Source: JAAYTL01 sp031460505 (GTDB lineage: Bacteria; Bacillota; Clostridia; Tissierellales; Tissierellaceae). From it: a DNA stretch of 64,000 bases. Made by a program: the position numbers and the translations under genes. Position 1 is the stretch's first letter, and every line of letters begins with the position of its first letter. The DNA lies in NCBI GenBank assembly GCA_031460505.1, contig JAVKTT010000002.1:62001-126000 (forward strand), given 5' to 3'. A model generated the notes under the pieces. The model was not told the origin of the DNA. It saw nothing but the letters and a program-made list of their open reading frames with translations, and did not search any database. Below, piece by piece: positions 25,865-34,317 of the stretch.

Positions 25865-25895
25865 TTGTCTAATTGCAACTAAAATGTGCTATAAT
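25865..25895 (+). promoter_or_regulatory. Candidate extended -10 promoter for asp23-fakA
   Basis: TGCTATAAT (TG at 25887-25888, TATAAT at 25890-25895) is a perfect extended -10. The best -35 is TTGTCT at 25865-25870 with a 19-base spacer, which is long; TTGCAA at 25873 is too close. The extended -10 can compensate for a poor -35. Confidence 0.5.
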
Positions 25896-25981
25896 CTTAA
25901 TATGATTAGATTTAGTTGAACAATTATTGTTTTTATTGTAAAATGTTAATATTAGTATATTTTAAACAAGGAGGAGATTAT

Positions 25982-26338
25982 ATGCCAGCTAAAACTCTTA
26001 CTGAATTGGGAGCGATTGTTATAGATGATAGCGTAATAGCTACTATTGCTGGAGTTTCTGCTATGGAAAGTTATGGTATAGTAGGTATGGCATCCAAGAA
26101 TGCAGCAGATGGTATATTTGAATTGCTAAAATGGGATAATTTATCTAAAGGTATTAAAGTATATACAAAAGATGATCAATTGAGCATAGATTTACATGTA
26201 ATATTAGAATATGGAGTTAAGATTTCAGTTGTTGCAGAAAATATTATTGAACGTGTTAAGTTTAATGTGGAAAAACTAACAGGTTATAATGTTGATAATA
26301 TTAATGTCCATGTTCAAGGAATAAGAGTAGGAAAGTAG
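25982..26338 (+). CDS. Asp23/Gls24-family envelope stress protein
   Basis: The 118-residue product is a single Asp23/Gls24 (DUF322) domain. It contains LGAIVIDDSVIATIAGVSAMESYGIVGMA, HVILEYGVKISVVAENI and NVHVQGIRV at the end. Family members line the membrane and are induced by envelope stress; the small form next to fakA (YloU in Bacillus) is of unclear function. GGAGG lies 6-7 bases before the ATG at 25982; the longer in-frame start at 25916 has no ribosome site. fakA follows 18 bases later, as in most Firmicutes. Confidence 0.92.
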   Translation: MPAKTLTELGAIVIDDSVIATIAGVSAMESYGIVGMASKNAADGIFELLKWDNLSKGIKVYTKDDQLSIDLHVILEYGVKISVVAENIIERVKFNVEKLTGYNVDNINVHVQGIRVGK

Positions 26339-26356
26339 TTTGAGGGGGTACTATAC

Positions 26357-28000
26357 TTGAAAATTGAAATTATTGATGGAGATCTGTTAAAAAAAGCTTT
26401 AACAGCTGGAGCAGGTCTTCTTGACAAGAATAAAGAGGAGGTAAACTCCTTAAATGTTTTTCCTGTTCCAGATGGCGATACGGGTACTAATATGTCTTTG
26501 ACTATTAAATCAGCTGTAAAACAAGTTTCAGGAGTTTTAGATAATGACACTTATATGATAGCTTTAGCTGCAAGTCAAGGATCATTAATGGGTGCTAGAG
26601 GAAACTCTGGTGTAATTTTATCGCAGCTATTTAGAGGCTTTGCAACAGGAATAAAAGGTAAAACTGAGATAAATGTAAAAACTCTAGCAGAAGGCTTTAA
26701 ACAAGCTGCAGAAACTGCATATAAGGCTGTTATGAAGCCTACAGAAGGAACTATACTTACAGTTGCTAGAGAAATAGGAGAATTTGCAACTCAACTATCT
26801 AAAAAAGAGAATGATTTATTAGTTTTCTTAGAAAAAGTAATAGAACATGGTAACAATTCACTAGCAAAGACTCCAGATATGTTGCCGGTCTTAAAACAAG
26901 CTGGTGTGGTTGATGCTGGTGGTAAAGGACTTATGTTTATTATTACTGGTATGTACAATTCTCTAGCTGGTATAGATAATGAAGTCTACGAAAGTACAGT
27001 TGATATTAAATTAGAACAAAGAATTGTGCATAGAGAACCAATAGATACCGATAACATTGAATTTGGGTATTGTACTGAGTTTATGATTAATGGAAATTCA
27101 GATGAGATTGATAGATTTAGAGATGAATTATCAGCCCATGGTGATTCATTATTAGTAGTAGGTGGAGACGGAATTATCAAGGTTCATGTTCATACAAATA
27201 ATCCAGGTCTTGTACTAGAGAAGGGATTAGCTATTGGTGAATTGAGTGATATAAAAATAGATAATATGCGCTACCAACATGAGGAAGTTTTGCTGAAAGA
27301 AGAATTAATATCTATGGAATCAAATGGACCAAAGGAACCAACAAAAGAGTATTCCTTTGTTGCTATATCCATAGGTGAAGGTATAGATGAGGTATTAAGT
27401 GAATTGCATGTTGATCAGATAGTTCATGGCGGTCAAACTATGAATCCTAGTACTGAAGATATTCTTAAGGCAGTGGAAGCTACTGAAGGTAGAAATGTAT
27501 TTGTACTTCCAAATAATAAAAATATAATACTTGCAGCTGAACAGACTAAGGAATTAAGTAGCAGAAATGTTGTAGTAATACCAACTAAATCTATTCCGGA
27601 AGGAATCGGCGCTTTATTGGCCTTTGACGAAGGATCTAGTTTAGAGGATAATATTGATAATATGAATGATAACATCAATAATATATTGACTGGTCAAGTT
27701 ACTTATGCAGTTCGTAATAGCGAATTTATGAGTAATGAAATCAAAAAAGATGATATAATTGGTTTATCAGGTGGAGATATAGTAGCTGCTGGTAAAGACA
27801 TAAATGATGTGGCCTTAAGCTTAATTGATAAAATGATGAATGATGATATTTCAATCATTACTATTTTTTATGGAGACAATTTAGAAGAAGAAAAGGCAGT
27901 AGAATTGTCTAACTTATTAGAAGAAAAATATCAAGATGTAGATATAGAACTATTATTTGGTGGGCAACCATTATATTATTATATATTTTCATTAGAATAA
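26357..28000 (+). CDS. fakA: Fatty acid kinase catalytic subunit FakA (DAK domain, YloV)
   Basis: FakA phosphorylates fatty acids carried by FakB (DegV-type) proteins so that exogenous fatty acids enter phospholipid synthesis. The 547-residue product has the N-terminal DhaL kinase domain (about 1-200) with NVFPVPDGDTGTNM, which holds the metal-binding aspartates, and GARGNSGVILSQ. A middle domain and a C-terminal DegV-like domain follow. The start is TTG at 26357, after GAGGGGG. Its acyl-phosphate product feeds PlsX/PlsY reactions; plsX lies 8 kb downstream. No fakB is in the window. A perfect 17-bp hairpin overlaps its stop codon. Confidence 0.94.
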   Translation: MKIEIIDGDLLKKALTAGAGLLDKNKEEVNSLNVFPVPDGDTGTNMSLTIKSAVKQVSGVLDNDTYMIALAASQGSLMGARGNSGVILSQLFRGFATGIKGKTEINVKTLAEGFKQAAETAYKAVMKPTEGTILTVAREIGEFATQLSKKENDLLVFLEKVIEHGNNSLAKTPDMLPVLKQAGVVDAGGKGLMFIITGMYNSLAGIDNEVYESTVDIKLEQRIVHREPIDTDNIEFGYCTEFMINGNSDEIDRFRDELSAHGDSLLVVGGDGIIKVHVHTNNPGLVLEKGLAIGELSDIKIDNMRYQHEEVLLKEELISMESNGPKEPTKEYSFVAISIGEGIDEVLSELHVDQIVHGGQTMNPSTEDILKAVEATEGRNVFVLPNNKNIILAAEQTKELSSRNVVVIPTKSIPEGIGALLAFDEGSSLEDNIDNMNDNINNILTGQVTYAVRNSEFMSNEIKKDDIIGLSGGDIVAAGKDINDVALSLIDKMMNDDISIITIFYGDNLEEEKAVELSNLLEEKYQDVDIELLFGGQPLYYYIFSLE

Positions 28001-28027
28001 CCCTACCCTTGGTAGGGTTATTCTAAT
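27991..28027 (+). other. Perfect 17-bp hairpin spanning the fakA stop codon
   Basis: Bases 27991-28007 are exactly complementary to 28011-28027 with a three-base loop. The fakA stop lies in the first arm. No T-run follows; the next bases lead directly into the recG ribosome site at 28034-28039. It therefore does not look like a simple intrinsic terminator and may be a processing or stability element, or a partial block before recG. Confidence 0.75.
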
Positions 28028-28044
28028 TGAAAGTGGAGGGTATT

Positions 28045-30096
28045 ATGAGTAATTTATCTAACAATGTTCAATACATTAAAGGTGTCGGACCTAAGAAAGC
28101 AAGCTATCTAAAGAAATTAGGTATCAATGCAATTTTAGATTTATTATATTATTTTCCTAATGATTATGAAGATAGGTCTAAATTTTCAACAATTAGAGAA
28201 GCTACAGTTGGAGAAAAAGCTAGTCTAGAAGTTGAAATAGTAGGAAACCCTAAAATTAGTCGTCCAAGAAGAAATATGTCAATTTTAAATATTCCTTTTA
28301 AAGATAGTAGTGGATATGGTTTTTTAACATGGTTTAATCAGGAATATTTGAAAGACAGATTTGTAATAGGAGAATCCTATAGGGTTAATGGAAAAATCAA
28401 TAAAATCGGTATGGAGTTACAAGTTATGAACCCTGTTTTTGAAAAAGTGGACAAGGAAAATAAAATTGGGAAAATTGTACCTATTTATGGTTTGACTAAA
28501 GGAATAAATAATAATGAAATTGCTAAAATAATCGAGAGCTGCTTAAAGGAGTATCTTCCTTTAGTCGAAGAATCTATGCCTTTAACATATATGGAAAAAT
28601 TCCGATTAATAGATATACAGGCAGCATTGGAAAACATTCACTTTCCTAAGGATACTAGATTTCTTCATGAAGCTAGAAGAAGGTTAATTTTTGAAGAACT
28701 CTTTTTATTACAATTAGGGCTTTTCATGATTAAGAATAGAACCTATAAAGATAATAACGGTATACAGTTTCCAATATGTACTGATTTGGAAGATTTACTA
28801 AGTTCTTTACCATTTACCTTAACTAATGCTCAAAAAAATGTACTAAATGAGATACAAAATGATATGAGTAGCATAAAACAGATGAATAGATTAGTTCAAG
28901 GGGATGTAGGCTCTGGTAAGACAATAATTGCTGCTGCTTCAATGTTTAGAGCAGTAAAATCCGGTTATCAAGCCGCTATGATGGCTCCTACTGAAATACT
29001 TGCAACTCAACATTTCGAGTCTTTAACTGAATTGTTTAGAAAATTTGATATAAGATGTGAATTATTAGTTGGTTCTTTAAGTCAAAAGACTAAGCAAAAA
29101 ATAGTTAGTGACTTAAAAGAAGGTAAAATTGATGTTTTAATTGGGACACATGCGTTGATTCAAGATACTGTTGAATTTTCTAATTTAGGATTTGTAGTTA
29201 CTGATGAACAACATAGATTTGGGGTTAAACAAAGGGCAATTATTAGTCAAAAAGGTAACAATCCTGACATACTAGTCATGACTGCCACACCGATTCCAAG
29301 AACCTTAGCATTGATATTATATGGGGATCTTGATATATCCATTATAGATGAATTACCACCCGGCAGAAAGGAAATAGAGACATATGCTGTTCCAGCTGGG
29401 ATGGTAGATAGGATAAATGTATTTATTGAAAAGCAGATTTTGGAGGGAAGACAAGCCTATGTAGTTTCCCCATTAATAGAGGAATCTGAGACTATGGATT
29501 TGAAATCTGTAGAGGAACTATATGATAATTATAAAAATAATATTTTTAAAGATTATAATGTAGGACTACTACATGGGAAGATGAGACCAAGTGAAAAGGA
29601 CGCTATAATGGATGACTTTAAAAATCAAAGAATAGACATACTAATTTCAACTACAGTTATTGAGGTTGGAGTTAATGTACCAAATGCTAATATAATGGTA
29701 GTATATGATGCTGAAAGATTTGGTCTTGCTCAATTACATCAGCTTAGGGGAAGAGTTGGTAGAGGAGAATATCAGTCTTACTGTATTTTAATAAATAATA
29801 GCAAAAGCCAGATTGCTAGAGCGAGAATGAGAATCATGCAAAGTTCAACAGATGGTTTCATTATCTCAGAAAAAGATTTAGAACTGCGTGGTCCAGGAGA
29901 GTTTTTTGGTACAAAACAGCACGGATTACCAGATTTAAAGATTGCAAATTTATTTAGAGATATTAATATTTTAAAAGTTGCTCAGAAGGAAGCCCAAGAT
30001 ATAATTGAGACGAACCCATTGCTTGAGGGTGAAGAGTTTAAAATAATGAGGCTAAGGATTAAAGATTTGTTTAAAGAAGTAGATATTATTAATTAA
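28045..30096 (+). CDS. recG: ATP-dependent DNA helicase RecG
   Basis: RecG remodels stalled forks and Holliday junctions. The 683-residue product has the N-terminal wedge/OB region beginning with YIKGVGPKKASYLKKLGI and the helicase motifs GDVGSGKTI (Walker A), DEQHRFGV (motif II) and MTATPIPRTLA (motif III). The C-terminal motifs include TTVIEVGVNVPNA, QLHQLRGRVGRG and the conserved ELRGPGEFFGTKQHG. ATG at 28045 has GGAGG about 5 bases upstream; 28027 lies in the hairpin. The order fakA-recG-rsmD-coaD is the usual Firmicutes one. Confidence 0.96.
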   Translation: MSNLSNNVQYIKGVGPKKASYLKKLGINAILDLLYYFPNDYEDRSKFSTIREATVGEKASLEVEIVGNPKISRPRRNMSILNIPFKDSSGYGFLTWFNQEYLKDRFVIGESYRVNGKINKIGMELQVMNPVFEKVDKENKIGKIVPIYGLTKGINNNEIAKIIESCLKEYLPLVEESMPLTYMEKFRLIDIQAALENIHFPKDTRFLHEARRRLIFEELFLLQLGLFMIKNRTYKDNNGIQFPICTDLEDLLSSLPFTLTNAQKNVLNEIQNDMSSIKQMNRLVQGDVGSGKTIIAAASMFRAVKSGYQAAMMAPTEILATQHFESLTELFRKFDIRCELLVGSLSQKTKQKIVSDLKEGKIDVLIGTHALIQDTVEFSNLGFVVTDEQHRFGVKQRAIISQKGNNPDILVMTATPIPRTLALILYGDLDISIIDELPPGRKEIETYAVPAGMVDRINVFIEKQILEGRQAYVVSPLIEESETMDLKSVEELYDNYKNNIFKDYNVGLLHGKMRPSEKDAIMDDFKNQRIDILISTTVIEVGVNVPNANIMVVYDAERFGLAQLHQLRGRVGRGEYQSYCILINNSKSQIARARMRIMQSSTDGFIISEKDLELRGPGEFFGTKQHGLPDLKIANLFRDINILKVAQKEAQDIIETNPLLEGEEFKIMRLRIKDLFKEVDIIN

Positions 30097-30162
30097 AATA
30101 AGTTTTATTTATAGTGTATTATGTGGTAGAATATTGCTAAATAGATATGAAGGAGCTTAAAT

Positions 30163-30720
30163 TTGAGAGTTATTTCTGGATTAAGGAAGGGACATAGATT
30201 AAAATCTCCTAAGGGAATGGATGTAAGGCCTACAGAGGATAAGATAAAGGAGTCACTTTTTAATATTATAGGTAAAATAGATGAAAGTTCTGTTGTACTC
30301 GACTTATTCGGGGGAACAGGATCAATTGGTATTGAATTTTTGAGCAGAGGTGCTAAAAAGTCTTATTTTGTAGATGTATCTCCTAATAGCATTTCTTGTA
30401 TTAAAGATAATTTAAATCACACAAAATTAAATGAGTTAGCAGTAGTAATAAAATCTGATTCTATAAGGGCAATTAAGCAATTATACAATGATAAATTAAT
30501 TTTCAATTATATTTATATAGACCCACCTTTTAGAAAAAATCAGCTATTAACTAGTGTTTTAAGTACTCTTGCTGAGTATCCGATTATGAATATAAATAGT
30601 ATTATAATAATAGAACATGAGAGTGAATTGGTTTTAGAAGATAAAATTTTCAATTTTAATAAATTTGATGAAAGAAAATATGGAAGTAAAACAATATCTT
30701 TTTTTAAAAGTGTTTTATAG
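30163..30720 (+). CDS. rsmD: 16S rRNA (guanine-966 N2)-methyltransferase RsmD
   Basis: RsmD methylates G966 of 16S rRNA. The 185-residue product starts MRVISGLRKGHRLKSPKGMDVRPTEDKIKESLFN, has the SAM site LDLFGGTGSIGIEFLSRGA and the catalytic YIDPPF motif (about 122-127). The start is TTG at 30163 with AAGGAG 8-9 bases upstream. It is followed by coaD after 9 bases, the near-universal pair. A weak extended -10 (TGGTAGAAT near 30124-30132) could give it an extra promoter. Confidence 0.95.
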   Translation: MRVISGLRKGHRLKSPKGMDVRPTEDKIKESLFNIIGKIDESSVVLDLFGGTGSIGIEFLSRGAKKSYFVDVSPNSISCIKDNLNHTKLNELAVVIKSDSIRAIKQLYNDKLIFNYIYIDPPFRKNQLLTSVLSTLAEYPIMNINSIIIIEHESELVLEDKIFNFNKFDERKYGSKTISFFKSVL

Positions 30721-30729
30721 GAGGTATAC

Positions 30730-31215
30730 ATGAAAGCAATTTATCCTGGGAGTTTTGATCCCGTTACATATGGTCATTTGGATATCATAAAGAGATGTGC
30801 CAGTAGATTCGACACAGTAATTATTGCGGTATTGAACAATAAATCTAAAAAAGGCCTTTTTTCTGTTGAAGAAAGAATCGAATTATTAAAAGAAACAACT
30901 AAAGAATTTCCAAATATTGAAATAGATTCTTTTTCAGGTTTATTAACTGATTATGCTAGACAAAAAGGTTGCTCTACTATAATTAGAGGCTTAAGAGCAG
31001 TATCTGATTTTGAGTATGAGATGCAAATGGCTTTAGTTAACAGAAAAATTTATAGAGATATGGAGACTTTATTCTTAGTATCTAAAGGTGAATATGCGTA
31101 TCTAAGTTCAAGTATTGTTAAAGAAATTGCATCCTATGGTGGAGATATAACTTGTTTTGTACCAAAAATTGTTGAAGAAGAATTAATTAATAAGTATAAA
31201 GGGGGATTTAAGTAA
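30730..31215 (+). CDS. coaD: Phosphopantetheine adenylyltransferase
   Basis: CoaD joins 4'-phosphopantetheine and ATP to make dephospho-CoA, the penultimate CoA step. The 161-residue product has the nucleotidyltransferase motif YPGSFDPVTYGHLDII (TxGH type, residues about 5-20), RGLRAVSDFEYEMQMA and the C-terminal YLSSSIVKEIASYGG. AGGAGG precedes the ATG by 5 bases. It overlaps the next gene by one base, so those two are probably coupled. Confidence 0.97.
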   Translation: MKAIYPGSFDPVTYGHLDIIKRCASRFDTVIIAVLNNKSKKGLFSVEERIELLKETTKEFPNIEIDSFSGLLTDYARQKGCSTIIRGLRAVSDFEYEMQMALVNRKIYRDMETLFLVSKGEYAYLSSSIVKEIASYGGDITCFVPKIVEEELINKYKGGFK

Positions 31216-31661
31216 TGGACGTTTTAAAGCTTATTGATGAAATAGAAGATATTTTAGAAGAAGGATCACCACTACCATTTTCAAAAAAAGTTATGGTAGA
31301 TACAGAAGAGATTTTAGATATTATAAAAGAAATAAGAATCAGATTGCCTGATGAAATTAAACAAGCTGCTTGGATTAAGGACGAAAAACTAAGAATATTA
31401 GCCGAAGCTCAAAAGGATGCTGATAATATGTTAAATGAAGCAGAGTTTAGATTAGAAGAGCTTATTGATCAAGAAGCTATAACCAAAGCTGCAAAGGAAA
31501 GAGCTGAAGAGATAATTACTAAAGCACAGTCAACTGCAAAGGAAATAAGACTAGGTGCAATGGAATATGCAGATAGTCTATTATTAGAAACTCAAGAAGA
31601 ACTTAAAGAAGTTATTGGATTGTTAAATGATAACAGAAAAGAGTTAAGAGGTATTAACTAA
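31215..31661 (+). CDS. Coiled-coil protein of unknown function next to coaD
   Basis: The 148-residue product is almost entirely helical, Glu/Lys/Ala-rich and without membrane segments. Residues about 50-140 form a continuous coiled coil resembling the stator subunit b of ATP synthases and DivIVA tails. The N-terminal part (VLKLIDEIEDILEEGSPLPFSKK) is the more distinctive. Similar proteins are found beside coaD in clostridia, often labelled ATPase-like without evidence. No catalytic motif is visible, and I cannot assign a function. It shares a stop/start base with coaD and converges with ylbJ by a 4-base overlap. Confidence 0.8.
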   Translation: MDVLKLIDEIEDILEEGSPLPFSKKVMVDTEEILDIIKEIRIRLPDEIKQAAWIKDEKLRILAEAQKDADNMLNEAEFRLEELIDQEAITKAAKERAEEIITKAQSTAKEIRLGAMEYADSLLLETQEELKEVIGLLNDNRKELRGIN

Positions 31662-32857
31662 TTATTTTGCTTTTTTAATAACCAAACATTATGTACAAAA
31701 ATACTTAATAAAACAAAGAAGACACAAATGCCAAGAGATAGTTTAGCGGAAAAATATATATTATCTAACCAGTTTTTAAGACTGTAAATTTCTTCTCTTA
31801 TGATATTATCTAAGGATGAAGGTATCAGATAATCCTTGTAGTATGTTAAATAGAGAATATAAGTATATATGGTTGATGTAATGCCATGTAGAAATTTAGA
31901 TAGTATATATTTTTTTATGCTTATATCTGTTTGACTGATAAAGCTAATTGCTTGACTTAAAATTGAAAGTCCTCCCCAACCAATTAAGAAATTAATACTT
32001 AGGATCTTTGTAATTATCTCTATATTTAATCTTGATATCTTATCACATCCTGTTGTAAGCTCAATAAATCCTGCTAAAATCCCTTTTAATAATTCCGGAT
32101 CAGTATCTAATGCTTTACATAAGTTTAAAATCAATAAATTAAATAATTGTGAAGTAAGTAGTATGTCTATAATTACATTATAGATAATAACAAAGCCTCC
32201 AATCATAAGTATCGAATTGATACTATCTCTTACACTATTTGATATTATGACTGGTATGGAACCATTAGAGTCATTATTACCTATAGATTGATTTGGATAT
32301 AATTGTTTTTCTGAGATAGCTTTAGATTTACTAGGCATATGGCTAAATATTATCCCAACTGTTATAACTCCAAGATAATGTGGAATAATCATTAGTCCAG
32401 TTAAATCTGGTAATGCTAACATTCCTATTAATACAGACCCTAAAATAAAGAGTGGGCCTGATGTAGAAGCCAGGGTAATAAGTCTATCTCCTTCTTCCTT
32501 AGATATAAAATTTAACCCTCTTAGTCTAGATGTTAGTTTTGCACCAACAGGATAGCCTGATACAAGACTCATTACAAATGGGAAACTCCCTTCGCCAGGG
32601 ATATTAAAAATTGGTTTCATAATAGTCTCTAGCAATTTACCAAAGTATTTAACAAGTCCTGAGGATATAAATAATTCTGATAATATAAAAAAAGGTAGTA
32701 AGGATGGTACTAATACATTAAACCATAGATAAAGCCCATTTTTGGCACTATCCAACGAAACAGCTGGATCTTTAACTATAGAAATAATAAGTACTAAGAT
32801 AATAAATTGAAAGAATTTATTTTTAATATTGTTTTTTAATGATATTGATAGTTCCAT
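31658..32857 (-). CDS. ylbJ: Sporulation integral membrane protein YlbJ
   Basis: YlbJ is a nucleoside-recognition (Gate)-type membrane protein needed for proper spore cortex in Bacillus, where it is made in the mother cell. The 399-residue product has about eight to nine hydrophobic segments. It shows the family features GLYLWFNVLVPSLLPFFILSELF, SLVSGYPVGAKLTSRLR and GFIELTTGCDKIS. Its presence suggests the organism forms endospores. It follows tmcAL on the - strand; a long hairpin covers the junction and includes the ylbJ ribosome site (AAAGGGGAGTGAT). A start at 32857 fits that site. Confidence 0.93.
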   Translation of the reverse strand: MELSISLKNNIKNKFFQFIILVLIISIVKDPAVSLDSAKNGLYLWFNVLVPSLLPFFILSELFISSGLVKYFGKLLETIMKPIFNIPGEGSFPFVMSLVSGYPVGAKLTSRLRGLNFISKEEGDRLITLASTSGPLFILGSVLIGMLALPDLTGLMIIPHYLGVITVGIIFSHMPSKSKAISEKQLYPNQSIGNNDSNGSIPVIISNSVRDSINSILMIGGFVIIYNVIIDILLTSQLFNLLILNLCKALDTDPELLKGILAGFIELTTGCDKISRLNIEIITKILSINFLIGWGGLSILSQAISFISQTDISIKKYILSKFLHGITSTIYTYILYLTYYKDYLIPSSLDNIIREEIYSLKNWLDNIYFSAKLSLGICVFFVLLSIFVHNVWLLKKQNN

Positions 32858-32860
32858 AAA

Positions 32861-32917
32861 ATCACTCCCCTTTAAATTATATTTTTTTAAAAATATAATA
32901 TGAAAGGAAGGAGTGAT
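32861..32917 (-). other. Long hairpin sequestering the ylbJ ribosome binding site
   Basis: On the - strand the ylbJ Shine-Dalgarno region is complementary to sequence at the tmcAL stop. ATCACTCC (32861-32868, + strand) pairs with GGAGTGAT (32910-32917), and CCTTT (32869-32873) with AAAGG (32903-32907). The middle is an 11-bp A/T stem (32876-32886 with 32889-32899). In a tmcAL-ylbJ mRNA the ylbJ ribosome site would be buried in a stem of about 24 pairs. The T-run within the A/T stem is interior, so terminator action is not obvious. Confidence 0.7.
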
Positions 32918-34167
32918 TATTTTTTTATAAAGGGTGAAGTCTTATAGTCCATATTATTAAACTTAAAATCAGTATTTAATCCAAAGTAGTAAATATCTGT
33001 GGCTTTATTTTCAAATTTAGCAAATTCTTTAACTACGCTATCTTCAAAGTTTTCATGATGTGAAAATTTGGTTAGAATAGGAACTCTAGATTTTTCTTTT
33101 ATAAGATTTAATAATTGTAAACCCTTTTTATTAGCTGCTAAAAATCTTATATATGGTACATCCTCAGCATAGAGATTTTTTACATTCTGACCAGATAAAC
33201 CTGTTAATAAATGAATCAGTATTCTTTGTATACGTGTCTTTGGATACCTTTTTGTGGATGACCTTTCGACAATATCCTTTACATTCATAGAAGAAAGCGA
33301 TTTTTCGATAATTCTATTCTCTAATCCATTTTCTATATCTAGAATTTCATTTAATTTATCCTTATCTATTGTGAGTAATAAATATTTGATAACAGAATAA
33401 TAGTTTTCTAGATTATTAAATTTATTATATTTATTGTAAAAAGACTCAAGCAATTTATATGTTGGCTCTGGAACTAAATTTATAACAGAATTAATGCCGT
33501 TTTCATATATACTTCTACGTATTGCCGTGGCTGAGGCATAATTTTCGCTAATTTTATCATCTTTATAGTCTGGGCCTTGTCTACTTATGACAATTGGAGA
33601 TATGCTTGAATTCAGACTTTTTAAAGCCTTTAAATACTCTATTGCTAATATGTTGTTAGATTGCTTAAGAATTGATTCATAATCATATTTAAAATCAAGA
33701 GATGAGTTAAGGTTTATATAATCTTTAATTGCCAAACTCCTAGCTGCAGGGAATGACATTCCTAGATTTAGATAGTCTTGAAGTATTGCTTTGAACTCTT
33801 CAGACTCATCTACTAATATGTTTGCAATATTTACTAATGGTTCTAAATCACCAATTTCACTTCCAAATGCAATGTAATCTACAATATTTAATGCTTCCAT
33901 TATTTTAATTCCTCCCAATGCAAAGAATTCAGCGCTTTGGATGGAGTAAATAAAAGGAAGCTCTATAACTAAATCAACACCATTTTCTATAGCCATTTTA
34001 GCTTTAGTCCATTTATCAACTAAAGACGGTTCTCCGCGTTGGACAAAGGAACTGCTCATGATGGATATAGAGTGGGTTGCACCTGTTAAAGCTAATGATT
34101 TATCTAAATGAAATTTATGTCCAAAATGAAATGGATTGTATTCTGTGATGAAACTTACAACTTTCAT
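32917..34167 (-). CDS. tmcAL: tRNA(Met) cytidine acetate ligase TmcAL
   Basis: TmcAL activates acetate with ATP and transfers it to the wobble cytidine of elongator tRNA-Met (ac4C34). The 416-residue product opens with VSFITEYNPFHFGHKFHL, the nucleotidyltransferase HxGH motif, and has FVQRGEPSLVDKWTKAKMA and the family's SRQGPDYKD and ASATAIRRSI blocks. Its length is typical. It is divergent from ackA; the two share a 150-base intergenic region, and both handle acetate. ylbJ follows it on the same strand. Confidence 0.95.
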   Translation of the reverse strand: MKVVSFITEYNPFHFGHKFHLDKSLALTGATHSISIMSSSFVQRGEPSLVDKWTKAKMAIENGVDLVIELPFIYSIQSAEFFALGGIKIMEALNIVDYIAFGSEIGDLEPLVNIANILVDESEEFKAILQDYLNLGMSFPAARSLAIKDYINLNSSLDFKYDYESILKQSNNILAIEYLKALKSLNSSISPIVISRQGPDYKDDKISENYASATAIRRSIYENGINSVINLVPEPTYKLLESFYNKYNKFNNLENYYSVIKYLLLTIDKDKLNEILDIENGLENRIIEKSLSSMNVKDIVERSSTKRYPKTRIQRILIHLLTGLSGQNVKNLYAEDVPYIRFLAANKKGLQLLNLIKEKSRVPILTKFSHHENFEDSVVKEFAKFENKATDIYYFGLNTDFKFNNMDYKTSPFIKK

Positions 34168-34254
34168 ACTTGCCTCCGATTGACTTTTATTTAATTATAT
34201 CATATTATAGTGCTATTATTCTTTGGTTATAATATAAAACATAAATTTAAAATG

Positions 34255-34283
34255 TTGATTTTTTAACACTAATGTAATAATAT
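34255..34283 (+). promoter_or_regulatory. Candidate promoter for ackA
   Basis: TTGATT (34255-34260) and TAATAT (34278-34283) are 17 bases apart, and transcription would begin about 13 bases before the AGGAGG site. A second TATAAT at 34228-34233 lacks a convincing -35. The region between tmcAL and ackA is very AT-rich, so other start points are possible. Confidence 0.35.
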
Positions 34284-34317
34284 TGTAATAGTGAATGTAC
34301 ATTTAGGAGGAATGAGA

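Noticed and set aside
32876..32903. Sigma-E-like promoter for ylbJ on the - strand (TCATATT, 13 bases, AATATAAT)
   Set aside because: It matches the mother-cell consensus fairly well, but transcription would start inside the ylbJ Shine-Dalgarno site, and the match falls in an A/T palindrome where such strings arise by chance.
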